A program made the position numbers and the translations under genes. Positions 39,941-48,768 of a stretch of DNA of 64,000 nucleotides are shown piece after piece. The stretch covers positions 62,001 to 126,000 of the forward strand of contig NZ_JYJK01000040.1 of NCBI RefSeq assembly GCF_003263785.1, written 5' to 3'. A model generated the notes under the pieces. It worked only from the letters and a program-made list of their open reading frames with translations. It was not told the DNA's origin and did not search any database. Each line of letters opens with the position of its first letter. Position 1 is the stretch's first letter. Source of the DNA: Vibrio variabilis. GTDB taxonomy: Bacteria; Pseudomonadota; Gammaproteobacteria; Enterobacterales; Vibrionaceae.

Positions 39941-41970
39941 ACTACCGAGCAATGGTAAAGCACAAATTACCACTGGCAGAAAAACTGCTGCGTAAGAACC
40001 CAATGTTAATGCGCTTGGCGGTGAGAACTGAGTCTCACCTCATCAAACGACAACTTAAAAAACAAACCAAACAGCTGCAAGGCACCGTCGCTGCGCTATC
40101 AACCGACCAAATAGAACTGTTACAAGATGCCAAAAAACAAGGCATGTTCGACCGTAAGTGGTACGAAGATGCCCAACAGCGCGTATTTAATAGCGAACTT
40201 GAGGCATTTGGTGACTACCTAAGTAAAAGCCGCTTTTGTGGTGTGAGCCCAAGTCCAGCATTCGATAACCTTCACTACTTAAAAGCCAATCCAGACGTCT
40301 ATCACTCTGGGTTACCACCGCTAGCCCATTATCTCGCTACCGGTCGTCACGAGGGACGATCTTCACGACCGTTCTTACCGAACTGGACACCAACAGACAA
40401 GCTGATAACCCCTGTAGACATCAAGGCGATTGAGTCATTAAACATCGCCCTTTGCCTACACGTGTTTTACGATGACTTTCTCGATTACTATCTCGAATGC
40501 CTTGAGACTTTCCCGACAAAAGTGGATGTCTTTGTGTCGGTGACCAGTGAAACATCAAAGACGCTCGCTGAAACGAAGCTAAATCAATGTGATAACGTCA
40601 AGAAACTTGAAGTCGCTATTGTGCCGAACCACGGGCGAAATTTCGGACCGTTACTGGTCGAGTTTGCCGAGCAATTGATGCAGTATGATCTTTTCGCTCA
40701 CCTCCATTCTAAGAAATCCCTTTATTCTGGTCGCCAACAAACACAATGGGCAGACTATTTAGGTGAGTTCTTGCTCAAAGACGCGCATCGTGTCGCTCAA
40801 ATGCTCACGTATTTTGCTCAAAACAAAGACTGCGGCATTTATTACCCAACATCCTTTTTCATGATGCCAGACTGGGTAAACCACTGGCTTAAGAACAAAC
40901 CTTTTAAGCAGCGATTCTTTGAAGAATGGCAGATCGAACATCATGACGACTTCCTTGCTTACCCTGTGGGTGGAATGTTTTGGGCAAGGCCTTCGGCTCT
41001 CAAGCCGCTGTTGGACAAAACCTACCAATACGATGATTTCCCGGCTGAGCCACTGCCCAATGATGGCTCAGAGCTTCATGCACTTGAACGTTGTATTGGC
41101 CTGCTTGCAGAGAAAACCGGTCACAAGCAACTGTTTTATATACCAGAGTTAGGTTCTTTTACTCATGACCAAAGTTTTGTCTTCTCAAATTATGTGAATA
41201 CAAAGCAGCAACTTATGGATAAAGTCAGACCTTTTGACATCATCTCATTCGATGTGTTTGATACATTGGTACGCCGCAGCCATTTCGTCCCAGATTACGC
41301 CAAGCTCAAATTCGGACAACAGCTCGAAAAAGAGGGGCTGGTGGCCAGTGCCCATGAATTCGTGAAACTTCGCAACAACGCCGAATTTGAAGTGCGTAAA
41401 GAGACAAACTTCCAAGGCGATGTGAATATTTTTCAAGTGTATGACAAGCTAGGTCAGCACTTCGACTGGTCAGCCGAGCAAGCGCAGCAATACGCTGAAG
41501 TAGAGTTTGGTTACGATCTTGCGATGATTGAAAGCAAAGACGAAGTCGTAGACATATTAAACACGCTCATTGGCGCAGGAAAAACGGTCTATATTATCTC
41601 TGATACTTATTACAGTGAGCATCAAATCGTACTCATGCTGCGTAAAGCAGGGGTCACCAATGGCTATCAGCTTTATGTCTCCTCAGAGATGGGACTGCGC
41701 AAAGACAACGGCAGTATGTGGTCATATATGCAAGGTCACCTTAAAAACAAGGGCAGCTTTGTACACATTGGTGACAATGCCGTCGCCGATGCACAAATCC
41801 CCGGTGACTTTGGTTTGGCGAACCTCCATATTCTTAACCCACTTGATAAGTGGCAAGCAGCCGGCTTTGAGAACCCTCTCGTCGGTAAAGATGAATTAAA
41901 CGAACAATTAATTGCAAAATGGGGACCAATGATCAGTAGCTTTGGTCGTTACCCGTTTTTTGGTGAATAA
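39937..41970 (+). CDS. RgpF-like rhamnan synthesis domain fused to HAD-like domain
   Basis: About 677 residues from the ATG at 39937. Residues about 165-400 match the RgpF family: LCLHVFYDDFLDYYLECL, NHGRNFGPLLVEFAEQL, YDLFAHLHSKKSLYSG, WADYLGEFLL and YPVGGMFWARPSAL. Residues about 435-640 are HAD-like: SFDVFDTLVRRSH with nucleophile Asp, VYIISDTYYS, and FVHIGDNAVADAQIP. RgpF proteins take part in rhamnose polymer assembly, which fits the dTDP-rhamnose genes here. The HAD part could be a phosphatase on a sugar or lipid phosphate. The preceding gene carries the domain usually found after such HAD units. Confidence 0.75.
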   Translation: MNYRAMVKHKLPLAEKLLRKNPMLMRLAVRTESHLIKRQLKKQTKQLQGTVAALSTDQIELLQDAKKQGMFDRKWYEDAQQRVFNSELEAFGDYLSKSRFCGVSPSPAFDNLHYLKANPDVYHSGLPPLAHYLATGRHEGRSSRPFLPNWTPTDKLITPVDIKAIESLNIALCLHVFYDDFLDYYLECLETFPTKVDVFVSVTSETSKTLAETKLNQCDNVKKLEVAIVPNHGRNFGPLLVEFAEQLMQYDLFAHLHSKKSLYSGRQQTQWADYLGEFLLKDAHRVAQMLTYFAQNKDCGIYYPTSFFMMPDWVNHWLKNKPFKQRFFEEWQIEHHDDFLAYPVGGMFWARPSALKPLLDKTYQYDDFPAEPLPNDGSELHALERCIGLLAEKTGHKQLFYIPELGSFTHDQSFVFSNYVNTKQQLMDKVRPFDIISFDVFDTLVRRSHFVPDYAKLKFGQQLEKEGLVASAHEFVKLRNNAEFEVRKETNFQGDVNIFQVYDKLGQHFDWSAEQAQQYAEVEFGYDLAMIESKDEVVDILNTLIGAGKTVYIISDTYYSEHQIVLMLRKAGVTNGYQLYVSSEMGLRKDNGSMWSYMQGHLKNKGSFVHIGDNAVADAQIPGDFGLANLHILNPLDKWQAAGFENPLVGKDELNEQLIAKWGPMISSFGRYPFFGE

Positions 41971-41976
41971 CCCATT

Positions 41977-42834
41977 ATGAGCATCAATCTAAATCAACCT
42001 AAGACCCTTATTTTCCACCCTGGAATTGGTAAAACAGCAACAAGCGCAATTCAAACCATAGGACTTGAGTTACCTACAAACAATTCGGGACAGGCCTGTT
42101 TTTCACCGTATGGCGTTTATGGCGGTGCACACAATCATTTTGCCTCTGTTCACCCTGGGTTTAGCCCAGCGATTTTTGAAAAGGAATGGAAGGAACTACT
42201 CAACTTTGCTGTTAACAGAGATACCAGCACCATAGTCTCTAGCGAATTTTTAATTCGAGACAATGCAAATCATATCGGATATATGTTAAAGGATGCGCTA
42301 AAAAGTGGCTTACAGGTCAAGGTATTGTTTGCAATAAGAGATTACACCGACTATCTAAAATCCGCTTACCTTCAAGCGGTTAAGGTGCAGTGGGGACTGC
42401 GCCAAAATGAGCATATTTTCGATTTTTGTCATCGAGAACTGAATCAGATACGTCTCCCTGAAAAACTCGATATCTGGGCAAGGCATATCGGCGACGAAAA
42501 TATTTACATTAAAGAGTTTACTCGTGACTCTAAAGATTTTGTTCGGAGCTTTTTTTCTGACATTGACATCACATTGCCTGTCGAAGTATCGACGAATCAA
42601 AAGGTCAACTCTTCCATACCTTTTGAGGCAGCACAAACGCTGCGCGCATTCGATCGAGTCTGTAACGATGTAGAAAAGCGAAAGGAGCTGATCTCATTTT
42701 TGTCAAACATTGACTACGATGGCAAACATCAACAATCGGTCAGTAATAAAATAAAGAAAGAAATCACTCGTAATACTTATCAGCATGACTGTGAACGATT
42801 AAAAGCACGATATCAATGGATTGAAAGCAAATGA
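41977..42834 (+). CDS. Sulfotransferase-like protein
   Basis: 285 residues. A P-loop-like motif (LIFHPGIGKTATSAIQTIG) at residues about 11-29 matches the GxxKTGTTxIQ loop of bacterial carbohydrate sulfotransferases. VLFAIRDYTDYLKSAYLQAVK near residue 115 matches their 3'-phosphate-binding Arg/Ser segment. It has no signal or TM segment. It overlaps the GT61 gene by 4 bp (ATGA), suggesting the two act on the same sugar. Acceptor unknown. Confidence 0.7.
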   Translation: MSINLNQPKTLIFHPGIGKTATSAIQTIGLELPTNNSGQACFSPYGVYGGAHNHFASVHPGFSPAIFEKEWKELLNFAVNRDTSTIVSSEFLIRDNANHIGYMLKDALKSGLQVKVLFAIRDYTDYLKSAYLQAVKVQWGLRQNEHIFDFCHRELNQIRLPEKLDIWARHIGDENIYIKEFTRDSKDFVRSFFSDIDITLPVEVSTNQKVNSSIPFEAAQTLRAFDRVCNDVEKRKELISFLSNIDYDGKHQQSVSNKIKKEITRNTYQHDCERLKARYQWIESK

Positions 42835-44003
42835 TTGAAATGAACTACCAAGATCCTGTGGCTCGAAGAGTAAAGCATGATTACTCTTTAAAACTTAAAG
42901 ACTATATTACTCCAATATGTGGTTCAGATATCAGTGATACGCGCCTCTATCAATCTAGTTTTACTAAGTTCACTCCTAGGTACAAAATAGAAGATAACGT
43001 TCTATTACTACCTTATAATGAATCTTATCACATCCCTTCTAGCGGTTTTTTCGAGCATTGGGCATATGATAATCACCTTAACCCAATTCTTATTGCTGAT
43101 CACTACAAACCTGTGTTGAGAGGATATCGAGATCACTCACAATTGCCTATTTATCCTTTCCGAAAAAATTTGCCAAAAACTTATTTGAGCGGTAGCTATT
43201 ACTATATGGGGATGCTCAATCCACACTATGGACACTTTATCCAAGAATCAATTACTCGTATTTGGCTAGCATTGAAGAAACCAGGGATTCTACAAGAAAA
43301 CACTAAATTTGTATTCCATGTCTTTAGTAACTTTACTAAAGAAGCTGAGGATAAATTCTTTCAATCCAACTTAATGGAGTTCTGTCATGCACTCGGGTTG
43401 CAAAGAGAAAATATCACGTTCGTAAGAGAACCTACGATTTTTGAGCATATGGTTATCCCAGAGTCATCGGTCTCCGTAAGCGATGGGAACTGCTATCTAT
43501 CAGACGAAGCAAAACATGTGTGGAACACAATAAACCGCAACATGTCAAACAGCAATAGCAGCGGTTCAAACCCACCTAACAAAAAGATCTATCTAAGTAG
43601 AAAAGCGGTGAAAAACCCTATTCAAGGGCGTATCTTGGAGAATGAAGGTGAAGTGGAACGATTTTTTGAAATTTCTGGGTTTGACATTGTTACCCCTGAG
43701 CTATTAACCCAAAAAGAGATGCAGACTATTCTATCTGAGACTTCTTTTATAGCGGGAAACCCTGGTTCTGGTCTTCAAAATTCATTTTTCATTCCACACG
43801 CAGCGACCACTCTGGGGTTAACTTGCTTGCCTATAATGAGAATTAACCCAGGTCTAAATCACCAAGTAAACACCGACCTTATTTGTGGTCATCGTAGCCT
43901 TGGATATTGTACCCCTGATGATTTGATATCAGTATCAAGCAATGAAATAAAGTGGCGCATAGACATAGAAAATTTGGAACGTTCACTTGAGTTGTATTTA
44001 TAA
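42831..44003 (+). CDS. GT61-family glycosyltransferase
   Basis: 390 residues. Family pattern: NPHYGHFIQESITRIWLAL, KIYLSRKAVKNP, NEGEVERFFEISGFDIVTPE, and FIAGNPGSGLQNSFFIPHA. These match the DUF563/GT61 fold seen in plant xylosyltransferases and many bacterial capsule loci. No TM segment is seen, so it should be cytoplasmic. It is flanked on both sides by sulfotransferase-like genes. Donor sugar unknown. Confidence 0.75.
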   Translation: MIEMNYQDPVARRVKHDYSLKLKDYITPICGSDISDTRLYQSSFTKFTPRYKIEDNVLLLPYNESYHIPSSGFFEHWAYDNHLNPILIADHYKPVLRGYRDHSQLPIYPFRKNLPKTYLSGSYYYMGMLNPHYGHFIQESITRIWLALKKPGILQENTKFVFHVFSNFTKEAEDKFFQSNLMEFCHALGLQRENITFVREPTIFEHMVIPESSVSVSDGNCYLSDEAKHVWNTINRNMSNSNSSGSNPPNKKIYLSRKAVKNPIQGRILENEGEVERFFEISGFDIVTPELLTQKEMQTILSETSFIAGNPGSGLQNSFFIPHAATTLGLTCLPIMRINPGLNHQVNTDLICGHRSLGYCTPDDLISVSSNEIKWRIDIENLERSLELYL

Positions 44004-44014
44004 TCGAGGTAGTT

Positions 44015-45163
44015 TTGTTTAAGCACGTTATCATCCACCTGGGTCTACATAAAACAGGCACAACTTCAATTCAGAGAACGCTTAGAAAGAATTACAACGC
44101 ACTACTAAATAATGGTATTGCATACCCTCAGCTCACCATAGCTACGTTCAAACCAGCCAATCATTCTTGGCCTATAATAAATCTAGTAAGTGACAAACCA
44201 TCTTTATACCACCTAAATATAAGACACAGAATTAAACAGATAGAAATTTCAACATCAAATAGCTCTAACCTAAACGAGTTACAAAGTCTATCTTCGACAA
44301 GTAGAACTCTCTTGATTTCTGCTGAGGGGATATCAAATTTAGATACCCCTCATCTTGAGAGGTTAAAAAAACTGATTGAGTCTATCGCCGATCAAGAAGC
44401 AACCTTTGAGTTTCACTACTTCAAACGAGATATTGGTAACTATATTACCAGTGTTGTTCAAGAACGACTAAAAGGTGGAACGTTGGAGCAATCTATCTTT
44501 GATGGGCTAAATGCAAGCAAAATGAGTAATGACTACTTGCGCATTGATGCTCTCAAACGCACTTTCCCTCAATCGATAATCACTGAACATAGTTTTGAAG
44601 AAGCATGTAAATATAAGCGTGGATTAGAGCAGTATTTCCTCGAAAAAGTAGTAGGTTACAAGCAATCATATAAATCAGTCAAGATGAGTAATGAAAGCTT
44701 GAGTGCTCAATCTTATGAACTTATTCAAAATTACATATCAAACTCTAATCAATATCAGGAAGTCCCCCTATCAGGGAGTGACTATCAAAAAAACATACAC
44801 CTACTATCTATGATTTCTGGCGACAAGTTCAGGCTAAACCATAGGCATGTTAAAGGTATAACAGCACTCGACAATAAGCACCTTCTTGAAGAAAATATTT
44901 TATCATCGCATGTAAAACAACCAGAAGACTGTTGGGAAAAATTTGATTTCAACAGCACATGCAAGCACTTAATAATAGTAAACGATGAATGTCGAAAGAT
45001 ATCACTAAAATACTTGAACAATGTTGCTTTAAACTTCAAAAACAACTCTCCAACAACATCAGCCAAGATCATCTCATTGATAATCACAGTAAAACTTGGA
45101 GTCATGGCGCGTTCGATATTAAAAGCCTCGAAAATTAAGTTAAAAAAAATCCACTCAGAATGA
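44015..45163 (+). CDS. Sulfotransferase-like protein
   Basis: 382 residues from a TTG start with GAGG upstream. The N-terminus is a textbook 5'-phosphosulfate loop: VIIHLGLHKTGTTSIQRTL. FHYFKRDIGNYITSVVQERLKGG near residue 130 fits the 3'-phosphate-binding segment of this class. The C-terminal third is unassigned and has a basic tail. It is AT-rich compared with kpsT and cysD downstream. It is the third sulfotransferase-like gene in the locus. Confidence 0.7.
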   Translation: MFKHVIIHLGLHKTGTTSIQRTLRKNYNALLNNGIAYPQLTIATFKPANHSWPIINLVSDKPSLYHLNIRHRIKQIEISTSNSSNLNELQSLSSTSRTLLISAEGISNLDTPHLERLKKLIESIADQEATFEFHYFKRDIGNYITSVVQERLKGGTLEQSIFDGLNASKMSNDYLRIDALKRTFPQSIITEHSFEEACKYKRGLEQYFLEKVVGYKQSYKSVKMSNESLSAQSYELIQNYISNSNQYQEVPLSGSDYQKNIHLLSMISGDKFRLNHRHVKGITALDNKHLLEENILSSHVKQPEDCWEKFDFNSTCKHLIIVNDECRKISLKYLNNVALNFKNNSPTTSAKIISLIITVKLGVMARSILKASKIKLKKIHSE

Positions 45164-45203
45164 AAACTTGCCAAGAACTATATCCACAAGCAAAGGATAC
45201 ACG

Positions 45204-45852
45204 ATGATTAGAGCTAGTAACCTTACCAAATTCTATCCTTCAGAGCTTGGGAATCAGTATATTTTTGAGAACCTAACTTCACCTTCCCTAGCAACCGGAA
45301 TATCGCTATTTTGGGCTCTAACGGCGCAGGCAAGTCCACGTTATTTAGAATCCTTGCTGGCAGTGAATACCCAAATAAAGGCAAAGTGGTCACTGACAAA
45401 TCCATTTCTTGGCCTGTCGCTTGGCGACGGGTATTCACCCACAGATGACCGGACGAGAAAATACCCGCTTTATCGGTCGAGTGAATGGTGTAGACAACCT
45501 AGCGGAATACGAAGAAAAAGTTAGAGACTTTGCAGAGCTTGGCATCAAGTACGATCTCCCTGTCAAAAGCTACTCCAGCGGTATGCGTTCTCGTTTGGCC
45601 TTTGGGTGTTGCATCGCTATCGATTTTGACGTCTATTTGATTGATGAAGCGACCTCTGTCGGCGATCCAAAATTTAAACGTAAGGCCAAACAAGCGCTAC
45701 TAGATAAGTCTCGAACGGCCAATGTGATCATGGTGAGCCATGACATAAAGGAAATTCGACAATTTTGTGACAGCGCCGTTATTCTGCACCAAGGGAAGCT
45801 CGAGTACTTCGAGGACTTAGAGCAGGCTTTAGAGGTGTATAGCACTCTATAG
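45204..45852 (+). CDS. kpsT: Capsule ABC transporter ATPase, KpsT-like (two apparent frameshifts)
   Basis: About 216 residues after restoring a T near 45271 and a C near 45420. The restored protein reads MIRASNLTKFYP, ILGSNGAGKSTLFRILAG (Walker A), a GIHPQMTGREN segment, YSSGMRSRLAFG (signature), VYLIDEATSVGD (Walker B) and VSHD (switch His). Length equals KpsT; the C-terminal glycan-binding domain of Wzt is absent. It powers KpsM, which is 36 kb upstream, an unusual split for this pair. Confidence 0.88.
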
Positions 45853-45967
45853 GCTTATGCAGGTTGATATACTCTCGACTTATTCGTGAGCCCAATTTAT
45901 GTTAGCCTTTGACAACATATCAAGAAGGAATGCAAACAGGTTACGACCTTTAGCAAAAACAGACACT

Positions 45968-46876
45968 ATGGAAAAAAATAGACTTACCCACCTTAAGGCT
46001 TTAGAAGCTGAATCCATTCAAATCATGCGCGAAGTCGCTGCTGAATTCGATAACCCTGTTATGCTTTACTCCATCGGTAAAGATTCATCGGTTCTATTGC
46101 ATTTGGCGCGAAAAGCGTTTTACCCAGGAAAGATCCCTTTCCCGTTGATGCACGTTGATACTAACTGGAAATTCAAAGAGATGATTGAGTTCCGTGATCG
46201 ACTGGCAGAAGAGTATGATTTCGATCTTATCGTGCATAAGAACCAACGCGGACTTGACATGGATATCAGCCCGTTTGTTCACGGTAGTGCAAAGCACACA
46301 GATATCATGAAAACAGAATCGCTCAAGCAAGCTCTAGACAAGCATGGCTTTGATGCGGCATTCGGCGGCGCAAGACGCGACGAAGAAAAATCGCGAGCTA
46401 AAGAGCGCGTTTACTCGTTCCGAGATAAAAACCATCGCTGGGATCCGAAAAACCAACGTCCTGAGCTTTGGAATATCTACAACTCTAAGGTAGAAAAAGG
46501 CGAAAGCATCCGTGTATTCCCGCTTTCTAACTGGACAGAACTTGATATTTGGCAGTACATCTATCTGGAAAATATTGAAATTGTTCCTCTTTACCTCTCT
46601 GCTCCGCGCCCTGTTGTCGAGCGAGACGGTACTCTCATTATGGTCGATGATGAGCGTATGCCACTTAAAGAAGGCGAAGAACCAGAAATGAAGATGGTTC
46701 GCTTCCGTACGCTTGGTTGTTACCCACTGACTGGCGCCGTTGAGTCTGAAGCGCAAACGCTTCCTGAAATCATCCAAGAAATGCTTCTTTGTACCACTTC
46801 TGAGCGCCAAGGGCGCGTCATCGACCACGATTCTGCTGGCTCGATGGAAAAAAAGAAGATGGAAGGTTACTTCTAG
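45968..46876 (+). CDS. cysD: Sulfate adenylyltransferase subunit 2
   Basis: 302 residues from the ATG at 45968, matching the length and N-terminus ([17 protein letters not shown]) of known CysD. An earlier in-frame ATG at 45899 would add 23 unusual residues. It has the PP-loop [49 protein letters not shown] and [17 protein letters not shown] motifs. With CysN it makes APS from sulfate and ATP. It lies inside the polysaccharide locus, directly after kpsT and the sulfotransferases. Confidence 0.95.
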   Translation: MEKNRLTHLKALEAESIQIMREVAAEFDNPVMLYSIGKDSSVLLHLARKAFYPGKIPFPLMHVDTNWKFKEMIEFRDRLAEEYDFDLIVHKNQRGLDMDISPFVHGSAKHTDIMKTESLKQALDKHGFDAAFGGARRDEEKSRAKERVYSFRDKNHRWDPKNQRPELWNIYNSKVEKGESIRVFPLSNWTELDIWQYIYLENIEIVPLYLSAPRPVVERDGTLIMVDDERMPLKEGEEPEMKMVRFRTLGCYPLTGAVESEAQTLPEIIQEMLLCTTSERQGRVIDHDSAGSMEKKKMEGYF

Positions 46877-46925
46877 GAACAGCTAGAAGTTTGTAGCTAT
46901 CAGCTGACAGCGGTGTGAAGTTAGT

Positions 46926-47171
46926 CGTTCAGGACTCTCTGTACCCAGTAACATAGCGGAAGGTATGACTCGCACAAGCGATCGTGAAAAGATCCGCTTT
47001 TTAGAAATCTGTCGTTCATCACTAGCTGAAACCAGAACACAAATTTATATTGGCTCGCAAATAGGTTATTTACCTAAAGATATTGCAAACCTGTGGCTCA
47101 ACGAAACTAAAGAGATCGCAGCCATGCTAACTGGGCTAATGAAAAGTATTAAGCAGGAAGGGGCAAGCTAA
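46926..47171 (+). pseudogene. Truncated four-helix-bundle (S23/IVS-type) protein remnant
   Basis: An ORF of 68 residues starts at 46965 (MTRTSDREKIRFLEICRSS, then LAETRTQIYIGSQIGYL). Upstream in the same frame VPSNIAEG can be read, so the frame extends left of that Met. These match the second half of four-helix-bundle proteins of the S23 ribosomal/IVS family, normally about 120 residues, where (S)xPSNIAEG precedes this part. Only about 50 bp separate cysD from it, so the first helices are missing. It sits between cysD and cysN and runs into a heptamer array. I judge it a decayed remnant; a short functional protein cannot be excluded. Confidence 0.6.
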
Positions 47172-47215
47172 CAGCTAACAGCTAACAGCTAACAGCTAAC
47201 AGCTAACAGCTTATC
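47167..47215. repeat. Heptamer tandem repeat (GCTAACA)x7
   Basis: Seven perfect copies overlap the end of the four-helix-bundle remnant and fill the gap before cysN. The unit is identical to that at 14001-14070, 33 kb away. Confidence 0.95.
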
Positions 47216-47242
47216 GCCCCTTCTTTCTAAAAGGAATTAAAA

Positions 47243-48652
47243 ATGTCACACACATCAAACCTAATTGCTGAAGATATCCAAGAATATCTTCGAGTTCACG
47301 AAAACAAAGATCTGCTGCGTTTTTTAACGTGCGGCAGCGTTGATGATGGTAAATCAACACTGATTGGTCGACTTCTGTATGATTCAAAGATGATTTTTGA
47401 AGATCATATGTCAGCGATCGAAAAAGACTCAAAGCGCTTCAATACCACCGACGAAGAATTCGACTTGGCGCTCTTAGTGGATGGTCTACAATCTGAACGA
47501 GAGCAAGGTATCACTATTGATGTTGCATATCGCTACTTCTCAACAGAACAACGTAAGTTTATCATCGCAGACACGCCAGGACACGAGCAGTACACCCGTA
47601 ACATGGCCACCGGAGCTTCTACGTGTGACCTTGCAATCATCTTGATTGATGCTCGACACGGTGTACAAGTCCAAACTCGTCGTCACAGCTATATTTGTTC
47701 ATTGCTAGGCATCAAGCATATCATTGTTGCCGTGAACAAGATGGATATTGTGGACTACGACCAAGATGTCTACAAAAAAATTAAAGATGACTACCGTGAG
47801 TTTGCAAAAGATTTAGAGTTCACAGATGTGCGCTTTGTGCCTATTTCTGCGCTAAAGGGCGATAACGTGGTCAACGAGAGTGAGCATATGCCTTGGTATC
47901 CTGGCTCCCCTCTAATGAAGCTTCTGAACTCGGTCAACATCCATCGTGGTGGTTTTGAACCGTTCCGATTCCCAGTTCAATATGTAAACCGCCCTAACCT
48001 AGACTTCCGCGGCTTCGCAGGAACAGTCGCTGCCGGGGACATTCGTGTCGGCGACTCTGTTGTGGCACTGCCTTCGGGCAAACAAAGTAAAGTAAAATCG
48101 ATTGTTACTTTTGATGGCGACCTTGAAAAAGCACACGTCGATCAAGCGGTAACTATTACTCTGGAAGATGAGATCGACATTAGCCGTGGTGACATGCTGG
48201 TACGACCGCACGAGCAACCACAATCTAGCCAAATCGTTGATGCGGATGTTGTGTGGATGGCAGAAGAACCATTGCACGTTGATCGTCAGTATGAAATTAA
48301 GGTCGGTGCCAAATCAGTTTTTGGAGAAGTGCAAAGTATTTATCACAAAGTTGATGTCAACACGATGGAGAAAGAGGAGGCCAATCAGCTCGCTCTGAAT
48401 GAGATTGGCCATTGTCAGATTGCCTTCACCGAAGCCGTCACCTTTGATGCGTATAATGAAAACCGCTCGACTGGAGCCTTCATTATCATCGATAGACTCA
48501 CCAACATCACTGTTGGCGCGGGTATGATTCGCAACGCCCATAAAGGTCTAATTTCAGCACAAGCACCGAGTGAGTACTCTGAGTTTGAACTGGAACTGAA
48601 TAAGCTCGTGACCAAGCACTTCCCACATTGGGGAGCGAAGACACTTAAGTAG
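47243..48652 (+). CDS. cysN: Sulfate adenylyltransferase subunit 1 (GTPase)
   Basis: 469 residues with [21 protein letters not shown] (G1), [33 protein letters not shown] (G3) and [11 protein letters not shown] (G4), followed by EF-Tu-like beta domains. It is a regular CysN without a fused APS kinase, which is encoded separately as cysC. It couples GTP hydrolysis to APS formation with CysD. Confidence 0.95.
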   Translation: MSHTSNLIAEDIQEYLRVHENKDLLRFLTCGSVDDGKSTLIGRLLYDSKMIFEDHMSAIEKDSKRFNTTDEEFDLALLVDGLQSEREQGITIDVAYRYFSTEQRKFIIADTPGHEQYTRNMATGASTCDLAIILIDARHGVQVQTRRHSYICSLLGIKHIIVAVNKMDIVDYDQDVYKKIKDDYREFAKDLEFTDVRFVPISALKGDNVVNESEHMPWYPGSPLMKLLNSVNIHRGGFEPFRFPVQYVNRPNLDFRGFAGTVAAGDIRVGDSVVALPSGKQSKVKSIVTFDGDLEKAHVDQAVTITLEDEIDISRGDMLVRPHEQPQSSQIVDADVVWMAEEPLHVDRQYEIKVGAKSVFGEVQSIYHKVDVNTMEKEEANQLALNEIGHCQIAFTEAVTFDAYNENRSTGAFIIIDRLTNITVGAGMIRNAHKGLISAQAPSEYSEFELELNKLVTKHFPHWGAKTLK

Positions 48653-48676
48653 TTATTGGTGCTGGAGGTTAGTCGC

Positions 48677-48739
48677 TAGCTTCTAGCTTCTAGCTTCTAG
48701 CTTCTAGCTTCTAGCTTCTAGCTTCTAGCTTCTAGCTTC
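48677..48739. repeat. Heptamer tandem repeat (TAGCTTC)x9
   Basis: Nine perfect copies lie between cysN and the permease gene. The unit is the same as at 31146-31180. Confidence 0.95.
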
Positions 48740-48768
48740 CATCGTCCAATTATCCTCTGGCTACCTTA

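Noticed and set aside
46334..46828. 164-codon minus-strand ORF inside cysD
   Set aside because: Antisense shadow of a complete cysD.
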